Assembly (NCBI RefSeq): GCF_000424985.1
Contig: NZ_AUKX01000002.1
Location: 124,001 to 188,000, forward strand
Source: Arenibacter latericius DSM 15913
Lineage (GTDB): Bacteria > Bacteroidota > Bacteroidia > Flavobacteriales > Flavobacteriaceae
Reading direction: 5' to 3'
DNA: 64,000 bases
The notes below the pieces were generated by a model. That model was not told where the DNA came from and searched no databases. It saw nothing but the letters and a program-made list of their open reading frames with translations. Positions 44,088 through 55,200 of the stretch are shown one piece after another. A program made the position numbers and the translations under genes. How positions within the stretch are numbered: the first letter of the stretch is position 1; each line of letters begins with the position of its first letter.

Positions 44088-46634
44088 ATGCATCAATCGG
44101 AAAGATTAGAGGAGTTTAAAAAATCAGTTTACAACAAGTTCAATATTTATAATAGTCTGTTTCTAAATTTACCCTATCAAAATATTGAGAATGTAGGAAT
44201 GCTGATTCCTTTATTGCTTAATCATGCGGATCAGGGGTTAAAATCCGGAAAGAATCCAGAAGAAATTTTGGATCTATTTTTTCGGGATTATGCCAAAATC
44301 GACTCCGAAAGGGACAGGATCGATTTTATGTTTCGCATCATTCAGTATGTAGAGCGGCAAGTAGTATTGTACGATAGTGTAGAGGATGCAGCGTTTCCTA
44401 AACTGCAAAAGCATAGTAATTCCCTGACAATCCGAGATTATTTTCAGTTGGTAGATAAGAATAAAAAATGGGAGAAAGTATCCGATAAACTATCTACTTT
44501 CAGTGCCCGTATTGTGCTTACTGCACACCCAACTCAGTTTTATACCCCGGCGGTATTAGATATTATTGGTAATCTTAGAAATTTAATCTTAGAAGATAAG
44601 GTTAATGAAATAGATTTGGTACTACAGCAACTAGGACTTACATCCTTAATAAATGCCAAAAAACCTACCCCTTTAGATGAGGCAAAAAATATTATCTATT
44701 TCCTTAGAGATGTTTATTATAAGGCTATTGGTGACCTGTACGCCTATATAAAGGATAATGTTGGAGATGTAGAGTTTAACAACCATAATATAATGAAGTT
44801 GGGCTTCTGGCCAGGTGGTGATAGGGATGGTAACCCTTATGTAACTTCTGGTATTACTAAGGATGTTGCAGATGAGCTACGAATAACTTTAATGAAATGC
44901 TATTACGGAGATTTAAAAAACCTGCAGCAGAAACTTACTTTTAGGGACTTACAAGACGAACTTAGCATTTTAAGGTCAGGATTGTATAAGACTATGTTTG
45001 ATGCTGATAATTATCTTGGATATGAAGATATACTGGGCCCATTACAAAAGGTAAGAACTATCTTGGTTGATAAATACCACAGTCTTTACCTAAAGGATCT
45101 AGATCATATGATAGACAAAGTGAAAATCTTTAAGACTCACTTTGCAACTTTAGATATCAGACAAGACCATAGTGTTCACTATAAAGTAATAGAAGAAATC
45201 CTAAGGGTTAATGGATATATCCAAGAGAATTTAGAGGAATTAACCAAGGAAGAGTTGATAGATGTTCTTTTAACTAAGGATATAGACCTGCAAAACCAAA
45301 CGCTTGAATTAGATATAGCGCAGGAAACCATTCAGAATATACTTCAATTAAGAAATATTCAAGAAAAGAATGGAGAGGAAGGCTGTAACCGATATATTAT
45401 CAGTAATTCTGAAGATATCTTTTCTGTTCTCTTTGTATTTGGACTATTTAGATGGTGTGGTTGGGATGAGAAGAAGTTAACCTTCGATATTATTCCGCTT
45501 TTTGAGACCATGGTAGGGATGGAGAACTCTAGTGGTACCATGGAAGAATTATTTAATATCCCTATGTATAGAGCGCATTTAGAGAATAGGGAGTTAAAAC
45601 AAACTATAATGCTAGGCTTCTCTGATGGTACCAAAGATGGTGGATATGTTAAAGCCAACTGGGAGATCTTTAAAACCAAAGAGCGATTGTCTACCATTTG
45701 TGATGAGCGTAATATTAAAGCCATATTTTTTGATGGTAGAGGAGGACCACCAGCTAGGGGAGGTGGAAAAACACACCGTTTTTACGCTGCGCAAACCAAA
45801 GACATTGCCAATAACGAGATTCAGCTTACGATACAGGGACAGACTATTACTAGTACCTATGGTACAAAGGAACAGTTTATCCATAACTCAGAGCAGTTGT
45901 TGACCGCTGGACTTTCTAATAACCTTTTTGGAAAGGAGAATGTTATCTCTTCGGATTCTAGAGAGCTTTTAGAACAGCTATCAGATCTTAGCTTTAAAAA
46001 GTACGATGCGCTAAAGAATCACGATAAGTTTATTCCTTATCTAGAGAATAAAAGTACGCTTAAGTACTACCAAAAAGCTAATATTGGTAGTAGGCCAGGG
46101 AAAAGAGGACATAAAAAGAAGTTAGAACTTTCAGATTTAAGGGCCATCTCTTTTGTAGGATCTTGGAGTCAGCTAAAACAAAACGTACCAGGTTATTTTG
46201 GAATCGGTACCGCTATTAAAACCCTAAAAGAGCAAGGGAGATTAGAAGACTTAAAACAATTATTCCAAGAAGTGCCTCTTTTTAAAGCCTTGATGATGAA
46301 TAGTATGATGTCCTTGGCAAAATGCTATTTTGAACTGACGAGCTATATGAAAAATGATGAGGAATATGGCGAGTTTTGGACTATCCTCTATGAAGAATAT
46401 TTGCTTTCTAAGGAAATGCTACTGCTTATTTCCGACTCAAAAATTCTGATGGAGAAAGAACCTATTTCTAGGGAGTCGGTTAAAATTAGGGAGAATATTG
46501 TATTGCCATTATTGGTAATTCAACAGTACGCCCTACAGAAAATGAGCAAGACCACAGAGTTTAATGACTTGTACGAAAAGATTGTAATAAGATCTTTATA
46601 TGGAAATATTAATGCAAGTAGGAATTCTGCATAA
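44088..46634 (+). CDS. ppc: Phosphoenolpyruvate carboxylase
   Basis: 848 residues. It carboxylates PEP with bicarbonate to oxaloacetate, refilling the TCA cycle. Catalytic motifs are present in Bacteroidota form: VLTAHPTQFYTP (catalytic His near 147), GFWPGGDRDGNPYVT (about 241-255), GFSDGTKDGGYVKANW (about 507-522) and FFDGRGGPPARGGGKTH (about 549-565), where most bacteria have FHGRGGTVGRGGGP. The C-terminus ends NINASRNSA, shorter than the QNTG end of E. coli-type enzymes, so allosteric aspartate control may differ. A strong terminator follows. Confidence 0.96.
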   Translation: MHQSERLEEFKKSVYNKFNIYNSLFLNLPYQNIENVGMLIPLLLNHADQGLKSGKNPEEILDLFFRDYAKIDSERDRIDFMFRIIQYVERQVVLYDSVEDAAFPKLQKHSNSLTIRDYFQLVDKNKKWEKVSDKLSTFSARIVLTAHPTQFYTPAVLDIIGNLRNLILEDKVNEIDLVLQQLGLTSLINAKKPTPLDEAKNIIYFLRDVYYKAIGDLYAYIKDNVGDVEFNNHNIMKLGFWPGGDRDGNPYVTSGITKDVADELRITLMKCYYGDLKNLQQKLTFRDLQDELSILRSGLYKTMFDADNYLGYEDILGPLQKVRTILVDKYHSLYLKDLDHMIDKVKIFKTHFATLDIRQDHSVHYKVIEEILRVNGYIQENLEELTKEELIDVLLTKDIDLQNQTLELDIAQETIQNILQLRNIQEKNGEEGCNRYIISNSEDIFSVLFVFGLFRWCGWDEKKLTFDIIPLFETMVGMENSSGTMEELFNIPMYRAHLENRELKQTIMLGFSDGTKDGGYVKANWEIFKTKERLSTICDERNIKAIFFDGRGGPPARGGGKTHRFYAAQTKDIANNEIQLTIQGQTITSTYGTKEQFIHNSEQLLTAGLSNNLFGKENVISSDSRELLEQLSDLSFKKYDALKNHDKFIPYLENKSTLKYYQKANIGSRPGKRGHKKKLELSDLRAISFVGSWSQLKQNVPGYFGIGTAIKTLKEQGRLEDLKQLFQEVPLFKALMMNSMMSLAKCYFELTSYMKNDEEYGEFWTILYEEYLLSKEMLLLISDSKILMEKEPISRESVKIRENIVLPLLVIQQYALQKMSKTTEFNDLYEKIVIRSLYGNINASRNSA

Positions 46635-46984
46635 TAATTAGTTTAATTAGTTAACAAAGGTGTATTTACACCAAGGCTCCAGAACAATACTCTGGAGCCT
46701 TTTTTATTTCGCTACATTGGAGTAAATAAAAGAAGATTGTGGAAGTAAGTCTTATCGCGTTTATCAGCGTTCTAGGGAGAATCGGTATTTTTTTTGGTGT
46801 AGTATTACAACTAGAAACGCTATCAGTTTTACAATTTATAGTATTAAATAACTAGATGCAATAATGCAAAAAGTGTAGTACAACCCCTGTAGGTGGCAGA
46901 TGATATAATATTGATTATCTTAAGGATCAATTTTGGTTAAAAATAAATATATTTATAATCTTAGGTATTATATACACGGCATGT
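46635..46984. other. Intergenic region before the histidine kinase
   Basis: 350 bp that holds the ppc terminator and presumably the kinase promoter. I see no gene or other structure. Confidence 0.55.
46673..46705 (+). terminator. Terminator after ppc
   Basis: AAGGCTCCAGA (46673-46683) pairs with TCTGGAGCCTT (46691-46701) around a 7-base loop, followed by T. Confidence 0.93.
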
Positions 46985-49900
46985 ATGAGTGGTTTACAAC
47001 AGGAGTTTGAAGCTTGGATAAAAAACGAGTCCCCGTTTTTTAATTTAATGGGGCAAGATGTGCTTGATGGATTGTGGTATTGGGACCTTAATCAACCTAG
47101 TAATGGCGTTTTAAACGATAAGTTTTGGAACCTTCTTGGGTATGATTCTAGTTCCTTAGACCGGGAAACTGTGGATTGGCTCTCTTTAATAGACCAACAA
47201 AACCTTCAACTCATAATAGCGGCCTATAATAATCACCTTACTAACCCTAAACAACACCCTTTTAATGTAGAAGTAAGATGCAGGCATAGAAAAGGCTATC
47301 TATTGGCAATAAACTTAAAAGGGGCTATTTCTTATGATGAAATAGGTAATCCACATCGATTGATGGGTGTCGCAATTCAATTAGATAAAAACTTTGATGG
47401 TACTAAGCAATTCCCCTTTACAAAAGAACAATATATTGATGTTATTGAAGGGATAAAACTGGGTATTTGGAGTGGGAACATTAATACTGGTGAGGCATAC
47501 TGTAATGATATATGGGCAGAGATGATAGGCTATACGGTGGCCGAGTTACAACCATTGACCACCGAAGTGTTCTATAGTCTTGTGCATCCCGAGGATAAGG
47601 AACAACTAGTTTTAAGTATAGATAACCTCATAAAAAATGAAGGGATATACGAAGTAGAGTTTCGAATGCGACATAAAAAAGGGCACTGGGTTTGGATTTT
47701 TTGTCGTGGGGAAATAACTGCTCATGACGATCAAGGCAATCCAGAAATTGTATCGGGAATGCATTATGATATAACCGACAAAAAGGTCAATGAGCAACTC
47801 CTACTAAAATACAAAGACCTGTTAGAGCGCTCTAATGAAGCCGCAAAAATTGGGCATTGGGAAATTGATCTTCAAAAAGAGAGTGTTTTTTGGAGTAAGG
47901 TGACTAAAGAAATTTATGACGTTTCCCGCGATTTTATTCCAGCCATAGAACTTGGCTTACAATTTATTGTTGAAGGAGAAAACAGGGATAGAATTGTAAG
48001 GCTTATGGAAAAAGCAGTGCAAAGTCCCATGGAATTTAAAGAGCAGATACAGATAAAATCTTCTAATGGAGTTGTTAAATGGATTCGGCTAATTGGTTTA
48101 TCACAATTTAGGAATGGACAATGTACTAGGCTATATGGTCTTGTACAAGATGTGGATGATATAGAGAATGTACAGCTGCAAGTTAAATTAAGGGAGGAGG
48201 AGTTTAGGCAAACCTTTAATCACTCTGCCATGGGAATGGCTTTTATAAGCGTTACAAACCAACTGTTACAGGCAAATCCTGGCTTTTGTAAAATGTTTGG
48301 TTATACCGAGGCAGAACTCCAAAAATTAGACTTCCTAGAGGTTTCTCATTCTGAGGATTTTGAGTTAAATAAAGAGGCTATTAATGATGTCTTCACTGGT
48401 AAGCGTCCTTATTTTCGATATGATTATAGGTATTCTAAAAAGGATGGATCAATAATATGGACTAATTCGTTAATATCTGCAATACATAATGAAGAAGGGG
48501 AGATTATTCATTTTGTTTTACAGGTACTAGATATAACAAAACGTAAATTAAATGAATTGTCATTGCAGTATAAAGCAGATCTGATAAGGCGAATTAATGA
48601 TGTGGCCAACATCGGTATTTGGGAGGTAGATATTGCTGCAGGTACTTCACATTGGAGTCCCATGATAATAGAAATGGCTGGAGTAGCAGAAGATTACACC
48701 CCCACTTTAGAAGATGTATATTCCTTTTTTAAGGAAGGGGAGCATCGTAAGACTATAAAAAGATCTATAGAACTGGCTATAGCGGAAGGAAAAGGCTTTA
48801 ATCATGTGCTCCAAGTAAGGAGTACTACAGGGCGAGTATTTTGGTCTAGAACCATAGGAATTACCGATTTTGTAGATGGTGAGTGTAAGAGGTTTTATGG
48901 TTTTTTTCAGGATATAGATAAAGAAACAGTAGCCGCAAAAGAACTAGCAATTAAAGAAGAAGAGCTAAGGCTCACTTTTGAACATGCCCACACCGGAATG
49001 TGCATTTTAGATTTAGAAGGTAAATTGCAGAAGTCTAATATTAGTATGACCGCTATTTTGGGTTATTCTGAGGAAGAGATGCGCAATCTTACGTTTTTTG
49101 ATATTACCCATCCAGAGGATATTGAAAAAACGGAAATACTTATGTCGGAATTGTTAGCAAGGAAAAGGGACTCCTACAAACTAGAGAAACGCTATATTCA
49201 TAAGAATGGGGATGTTATTTGGGCTAATGTATCCCTATCTGCCGTTAAAAATGAAAAAGGTGAGTTTCTTCATTTTGTTTCTCAAGTAGAGGATATTAGC
49301 GATAAAAAACAACTCACGGATAATTTAACCGAACACAACAATAGGCTGGTTAATTTTGCCCATATTGTTTCGCATAACCTAAGATCACATACAAGCAACA
49401 TTTCAATGCTACTAGATTTGGCACAGGATGATGACTCTGAGATAGTAGAAAATGAATATTTTAAAAACATAAGAACAGTGTCTGATAATATGAACGACAC
49501 TATTTGTCATTTAAATGAGATCGTAGAAATAAACTCTAAAGTGAGTACGACCCTTACTTCACAAAATTTGTTAGAAAATGTTCGTAAGGCGGTTAAATCA
49601 GTAGAATCGTTGGCTAAACAGTCAGACACCACAATAGAGATTAATATTAATAAAGATCATAATGTAATTGCCGTTCATGCTTATTTGGAAAGTATTTTGC
49701 TTAACTTCTTAACCAATGCCATAAAATATAGATATCCAGGTCGTAAAAATCAAGTTGTATTTACCAGCGGGATTGAGGGAAATTATGTGTATTTAAGTGT
49801 TAAGGATAACGGTTTGGGGATTGATTTGAAACGTTATGGGACTAAATTATTTGGTATGTATAAAACCTTTCATAACCACCCCGATGCTCGTGGGATGGGA

Positions 49901-50011
49901 TTATTTATAAGCAAGAATCAAGTAGAGGCAATGGGAGGTAAAATAGTTGTGGAAAGCGAAGTAAACAAGGGTACAAACTTTAAAACATATCTTAGGTATG
50001 AAAACAATTAA
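46985..50011 (+). CDS. Cytosolic multi-PAS sensor histidine kinase
   Basis: 1008 residues with no transmembrane helix. Six PAS/PAC units cover residues 10-775. PAS3-PAS4 (about 271-520) and PAS5-PAS6 (about 528-775) look like a tandem duplication, with matching AKIGHWEIDL/ANIGIWEVDI and FNHSAMGMAF/FEHAHTGMCI starts. The dimerisation-phosphoacceptor helix is NFAHIVSHNLRSHTSNI (about 790-806), with the phospho-His in SHN. The HATPase domain shows NFLTNAIKYR (N box), VKDNGLGIDL (G1) and ARGMGLFISKNQVEAMGG (G2). It probably senses a small ligand or redox state. Its last 14 bases overlap the receiver gene, so the two are co-translated. Confidence 0.93.
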   Translation: MSGLQQEFEAWIKNESPFFNLMGQDVLDGLWYWDLNQPSNGVLNDKFWNLLGYDSSSLDRETVDWLSLIDQQNLQLIIAAYNNHLTNPKQHPFNVEVRCRHRKGYLLAINLKGAISYDEIGNPHRLMGVAIQLDKNFDGTKQFPFTKEQYIDVIEGIKLGIWSGNINTGEAYCNDIWAEMIGYTVAELQPLTTEVFYSLVHPEDKEQLVLSIDNLIKNEGIYEVEFRMRHKKGHWVWIFCRGEITAHDDQGNPEIVSGMHYDITDKKVNEQLLLKYKDLLERSNEAAKIGHWEIDLQKESVFWSKVTKEIYDVSRDFIPAIELGLQFIVEGENRDRIVRLMEKAVQSPMEFKEQIQIKSSNGVVKWIRLIGLSQFRNGQCTRLYGLVQDVDDIENVQLQVKLREEEFRQTFNHSAMGMAFISVTNQLLQANPGFCKMFGYTEAELQKLDFLEVSHSEDFELNKEAINDVFTGKRPYFRYDYRYSKKDGSIIWTNSLISAIHNEEGEIIHFVLQVLDITKRKLNELSLQYKADLIRRINDVANIGIWEVDIAAGTSHWSPMIIEMAGVAEDYTPTLEDVYSFFKEGEHRKTIKRSIELAIAEGKGFNHVLQVRSTTGRVFWSRTIGITDFVDGECKRFYGFFQDIDKETVAAKELAIKEEELRLTFEHAHTGMCILDLEGKLQKSNISMTAILGYSEEEMRNLTFFDITHPEDIEKTEILMSELLARKRDSYKLEKRYIHKNGDVIWANVSLSAVKNEKGEFLHFVSQVEDISDKKQLTDNLTEHNNRLVNFAHIVSHNLRSHTSNISMLLDLAQDDDSEIVENEYFKNIRTVSDNMNDTICHLNEIVEINSKVSTTLTSQNLLENVRKAVKSVESLAKQSDTTIEININKDHNVIAVHAYLESILLNFLTNAIKYRYPGRKNQVVFTSGIEGNYVYLSVKDNGLGIDLKRYGTKLFGMYKTFHNHPDARGMGLFISKNQVEAMGGKIVVESEVNKGTNFKTYLRYENN

Positions 50012-50399
50012 ACAAGTTTGTATCATTGATGATGACCCAATTTTTGTTTTTGGAACAAAAAGAATGCTTACAAAAAATAATTTTTGTTCCAATATAGAGG
50101 TATATACAAATGGGGAAGATGCACTAGAAAGTATCTCACTTAGAGAAGAAAGCAATTTCCCTGATATTATATTCCTAGACCTTAATATGCCAGTAATGGA
50201 TGGATGGGAATTTTTGGATGAATTCAGTAAACTTTCTAAGAAAAGTAAAGTGCTTTTATTCGTATTAAGCTCTTCTATAGATTCTCAGGAGGTGCAAAGA
50301 GCCAAAACCTATGATGTGGTCTATGATTTTATTGAAAAACCACTTACTAAGGATAAAATTGGTGTTTTGATTAATAAATTGGGAATAGAGGAGCTCTAA
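49998..50399 (+). CDS. Single-domain response regulator (receiver only)
   Basis: 133 residues, one REC domain with no output domain. Acidic pocket Asp11-Asp13 (IIDDDPIF), phospho-acceptor Asp61 (FLDLNMPVMDGW), Ser/Thr position in LSSSID and Lys114 (FIEKPLTKDK) are intact. It overlaps the histidine kinase gene by 14 bp in another frame, so it is almost certainly its partner. Without an output domain it should act by protein contact, as a CheY-like or phosphorelay intermediate. A single-gene output target is not visible nearby. Confidence 0.93.
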   Translation: MKTIKQVCIIDDDPIFVFGTKRMLTKNNFCSNIEVYTNGEDALESISLREESNFPDIIFLDLNMPVMDGWEFLDEFSKLSKKSKVLLFVLSSSIDSQEVQRAKTYDVVYDFIEKPLTKDKIGVLINKLGIEEL

Positions 50400-50607
50400 A
50401 AGAATGATCGTTTTTAGGACTCCTATCTGCCAATTTAAAAAGCTGCTATATGCATGAAAGTGTTTTATTGCCTAATTGCTATTCGCGCTTATCCAATTGG
50501 TATGTAGAAAGGTTCACTTCTAAAATTACAATTATTTTTATTTCTTTAAATTAGTCGGTTTGTATTCATAAACCAATTTTTCCTTTTTTAAACCCTAAGT
50601 ATTTATC

Positions 50608-52125
50608 ATGAGAGTTTTTTATTTATTACCTATTGTGCTCACCTTGTTTTTTGTGAGCTGCAAATCTGGCAAGAAAACGGATTTAGCCGCGTCAAAAGAC
50701 CCTGTTCCTCCTAATATAGTAATTATCTATGCCGACGATTTAGGTTTTGGCGATGTTAGTAGTTACGGGTCCACGGAGTTGTTAACTCCTAATATGGATA
50801 GGATTGCCAAAGAGGGGATTAAATTCACTAATGGCTATGCAACATCCCCTACTTGTACTCCTAGTAGGTTTTCTTTGTTGGCTGGGACTTACCCATTTCG
50901 CCAAACTAAAGCCCAGGTTTTACCAGGAAATGCTCCTTTGTTATTCGATCTAGGGAAACAAACGCTACCATCCATGCTAAAAGGAGCCGGTTATACTACA
51001 GGGGTAGTAGGTAAATGGCATTTGGGTCTTGGTGGTGAGGAGCTAGATTGGAACGGGGAAATTAAACCAGGTCCTTTAGAAATAGGTTTTGATTATGCCT
51101 ATATAATGGCTTCAACTAACGATAGGGTACCGTCTGTTTATGTAGAAAACCATAGGGTGGTAGGCTTAACGGCAGATGACCCATTAGAGGTGAGCTATAG
51201 AAAGAATTTTGAGGGAGAACCTACGGGAAAAGAAAATCCAGAACTTTTAAAAATGCATCCCAGTCATGGGCATGATATGAGTGTCCATAACGGAATTTCA
51301 CGTATCGGATTTATGAAAGGTGGTAAGTCTGCCCTTTTTATAGATGAGGATATGAATGACGATTTTCTACGAGAATCTATAAAATATGTGACGGAGAACA
51401 AGGATAAACCATTTTTCTTATTCTATAGCCTGCACCAACCTCATGTGCCTAGGGTTCCACATCCTCGTTTTGTTGGAGCATCCGGACTTGGACCACGTGG
51501 AGATGTAATTGTGGAAGCAGATTGGTCCGTAGGGCAGTTTTTGGACAAGTTAGATGAACTTGGACTTGCAGAAAATACTATAGTGATTTTTACTAGTGAT
51601 AATGGTCCTGTATTGGATGATGGGTACCATGATGATGCAGTAGTTAAAAATGGAGATCACACTCCAGCAGGTCCGCTTAGAGGAGGGAAATACAGCCTTT
51701 TTGATGCGGGTACTCATGTGCCTTTTATGGTGAGATGGAAAGGAACTATTGAGCCAGGAGTTTCTGATGCCCTAGTTTCTCAGATGGATTTTACCGCTTC
51801 TTTTGCTGCCCTTACCGGGCAAGAGAACACCACCCCAGACAGTAGGGATATCTTAGATGCATTCTTAGGAAAATCTGATAAAGGAAGAGAAAGTATCATT
51901 TTGGGGCAGAATAATATTTTTACATTCCGCCAAGGAGATTGGGTGCTTATACCCCCGCATAAAGGTGCTAAGCTAAATAGATATGTAAATATAGAGACGG
52001 GAAGAGATATGGAATACCAACTTTATAATTTAAAGGAAGATCCAGGACAACGGAATAATTTAGCTAAAAGTCACCCCGAAAAGCTAGAGCAGATGAAGTC
52101 CGACTTTGAAAAAGAGCGGGCTTAA
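50608..52125 (+). CDS. Sulfatase (type I, formylglycine-dependent) lipoprotein
   Basis: 505 residues with a lipobox at Cys18 (LTLFFVSC|KSGK). The sulfatase core is complete: NIVIIYADDLGFGDVSSYG with the metal-binding Asp pair, SPTCTPSRFSLLAG where Cys83 is the residue oxidised to formylglycine, VVGKWHLGLGG with Lys and His, and FTSDNGPVLDDGYH. This is the S1 family, which hydrolyses sulfate esters of algal and host polysaccharides or aryl compounds. It depends on an anaerobic or oxygen-dependent sulfatase-maturing enzyme encoded elsewhere. It stands alone between the regulator and a terminator, with no SusCD next to it. Confidence 0.94.
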   Translation: MRVFYLLPIVLTLFFVSCKSGKKTDLAASKDPVPPNIVIIYADDLGFGDVSSYGSTELLTPNMDRIAKEGIKFTNGYATSPTCTPSRFSLLAGTYPFRQTKAQVLPGNAPLLFDLGKQTLPSMLKGAGYTTGVVGKWHLGLGGEELDWNGEIKPGPLEIGFDYAYIMASTNDRVPSVYVENHRVVGLTADDPLEVSYRKNFEGEPTGKENPELLKMHPSHGHDMSVHNGISRIGFMKGGKSALFIDEDMNDDFLRESIKYVTENKDKPFFLFYSLHQPHVPRVPHPRFVGASGLGPRGDVIVEADWSVGQFLDKLDELGLAENTIVIFTSDNGPVLDDGYHDDAVVKNGDHTPAGPLRGGKYSLFDAGTHVPFMVRWKGTIEPGVSDALVSQMDFTASFAALTGQENTTPDSRDILDAFLGKSDKGRESIILGQNNIFTFRQGDWVLIPPHKGAKLNRYVNIETGRDMEYQLYNLKEDPGQRNNLAKSHPEKLEQMKSDFEKERA

Positions 52126-52169
52126 AATCATAGAAAAATAAAACTTTCTTAATTGGGAAATATCATAAA

Positions 52170-52205
52170 AAATAAAGCGACCACTTCTGGTCGCTTTATT
52201 TTTTT
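52170..52205 (+). terminator. Bidirectional terminator between sulfatase and RND permease genes
   Basis: AAATAAAGCGACCA (52170-52183) pairs with TGGTCGCTTTATTT (52188-52201) around a CTTC loop, flanked by A- and T-runs. Confidence 0.95.
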
Positions 52206-55200
52206 TTATTCGGTTACTAGAACATCATCGGGTTCTTCTTTAGAGCCAGCTTTTTTGTTCTTCCATGCTATTTTCATCCTATAACTAATATTGAATAGTA
52301 CAGGAACAATAATCAAGGTAAGGAAGGTAGCTACTATCAGACCAAATATAACGGTCCATGCCAATGGTCCCCAGAAAACTACGTTATCTCCACCTACATA
52401 AATATGCGGGTTAAATTCCGAAAACAGGGAGAAGAAGTCAATGTTTAAACCAATTGCCAACGGTATTAGCCCCAATACTGTAGTAATAGCTGTAAGGAGA
52501 ACTGGTCGTAACCTAGCCTTACCACCCTGAATAATAGCTTCGGTAGCCTCAGTTTTGGTTAATAGGTCAGAATCATCCATCCCCAAACTTACTTTCTTTC
52601 TGTCTATCAATATTTGGGTGTAATCTAAAAGTACTACCCCGTTATTCACTACAATCCCTGCCAAGGAAATAATTCCCATCATCGTCATCATAATTACAAA
52701 GGACCATCCGGTAATCATTATCCCACCAAATACTCCAATAAAACTCAAGAAAATGGCGATCATGATGATGATAGGTTTAGAGATACCCCCAAACTGAAAT
52801 ATTAGTATCAATAAGATAAGTCCTAAACCGGTAAATAAAGCACCTACTAAGAAAAGCATCTGTTTATTTTGCTCTTCAATCTGTCCTGTATAATCAATTT
52901 TAATTCCATCAGGGAGACTTTTAAACTCTTCCATTTCTCTCTGAATTTCCGCTACAACTGCAGCAGCATCGGTAAATCCAGGTTGTAGTCCGGAGTAAAT
53001 GGTTACTACTCGTTTGCCATCTCGATGTTTTATGGCGCTAAAGGAAGAGGTGTTTTTTTCGGTAGCTACCGCAGAGATAGGGATTTCTTTGATCTGGCCG
53101 GTAGACGGATCTCTAAAAATGATATTCTGATTAAATAGGGCACTTCTATTATAGCGTAAGTCTTTATTGAATCTTACGTTGATATCATAATCATCTCCTC
53201 CTTCTTTGTAAATACCAGCCTTTTCACCAAAAATAGACCTACGTAATTGGTTCCCTACCTGGGCAACAGACACGCCTAGTTCCCCTGCTTTCTTCCGATC
53301 TACAACAACTTCCATGGAGGGTTTACTCTTATTAACATCTATCTTTATCTCTTCTATCCCAGGGATATTTTTACTATTGATAAAGTTTCTAATATTTTCT
53401 GCAGTGTTAATAAGCTCGTCATAATCATCGCCCTCTAATTCTATATTAATAGCGTAGCCTGCTGGCGGTCCGTTGGCATCTTTTTCCACAGATATGGCTA
53501 CACCCGGATAAACACCACTTAGGCCAGTCTGAACTTTTGCCCTTATATCTTCGGTGTCTATACCTCTACGATATTTAAATTCACTGAAGTTTACGGTCAA
53601 CTTTCCTCTATGGGGCATTTCTGCTGTAGATCCTCCATCAGTCATAGGGTTACCCGCTCCTTCTCCCACTTGTGATACCGCAGAAGTCACCATAAAGTTT
53701 TCCCCATTGTGTAGGTATTCCTCATCATTTAGAATTTCATATACTCTTTTCTCAACCTCTAGCGTTAATTCATTGGTCTTTTCAATAGACGTTCCCTCTG
53801 GATATTCTATATATACATAAATTTCATTAGGTCTATTGTCTGGAAAGAACTCTACTTTGGTTCGTCCACTTTCTAGCGATTTTCCAAATAGCCAAAAAAC
53901 GGCCACCAATAATAAGGCGGTCATCCCAAAATACCAATACACATTTTTGCCTCTCAGAGCATGGATTAAGCGTTTCTCATACCAATTTTCAAAACGGGTC
54001 ATTACATTCCTTTGGAATCTTAAGGCCCATCTTTTAAGTAAGTATTTATAGGCCCAGAACATAATTGCGGTTACTATCATAACAGTACCAAAACCACGCA
54101 TGGCACCACCAAATAATAAAATTAATATTCCAAATCCGCCCAGAAATATACTAACGCGAATTAACTGTTTCACTGTGAGTTCTTTCTCGTCTGTATCCAT
54201 AAATTGGGATACCAACATAGAGTTCATAAAGATGGCTACCACAAGAGAAGATCCCAAAACAACGGATAGGGTGATGGGGAAGAAAATCATAAACTGACCA
54301 AAAATTCCTGGCCATAGCCCTAAAGGAACAAACGCGGCTACCGTAGTTGCTGTAGATATGATGATAGGGAAAGCAATTTCTCCAATCCCTTTTTTAGCAG
54401 CTTCTATTCTAGGCATACCCTCATCCATTAATCTATATACATTTTCTACTACCACAATTCCATTGTCTACCAACATCCCTAATCCCATAATCATTCCAAA
54501 GAGAATCATGGTGTTTAGGGTGTATCCCAACATGGATAAGATCATAAACGACATAAACATGGACATAGGAATAGCAAATCCTACGAAAAGTGCATTTCTA
54601 AAGCCTAAAAAGAACATCAGTACGGTGACTACCAAGATAATCCCAAAAATAATGTTGTTCACTAGGTCATCTACCTGGTTTAGTGTTCTGGTAGAAGAAT
54701 CATTAGCAATGGAAATATGAAGGTCTGCCGGAAAATAATTGGCTTGGGAATTTTTTACAATTTCCCGGATTTGGTCTGCAGCGGATATGGCATTACGGCC
54801 TGCACGTTTTTTAACATCTAGCATTACTACGCTCTCTCCAAACTCTCGAGCATAGGTGGTTTTCTCTTTTTCGTCAAAACGTATTTCGGCAATGTTTCTT
54901 AGATATACCGCGCCGTTTTCAGATTTCACCACAAAATCTTTCAACTCCAAAGGATCTTCCACTTCTCCTATTATTCTAATGGTACGGCGTTGACCACTAA
55001 CTTGAAGGTTCCCAGCAGACATAGTCATGTTTCCACTACTTATAGTCTGTATTACATCATCAAAACTAACTTTAGCCGCCATCATTTTATAGATGTCCAC
55101 CGCTATTTCTACCTCTTTTTCTTGTGCACCGCGGATATCAGCTTTCTTTATTTCGGGAAGATCTTCTATCTCATCTTGGAGGTATTCAGCAAATTCCTTT

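Noticed and set aside
54358-54720. 120-residue plus-strand frame inside the RND permease gene
   Set aside because: Antisense to the transmembrane helices of the permease; its hydrophobic composition is a mirror effect.
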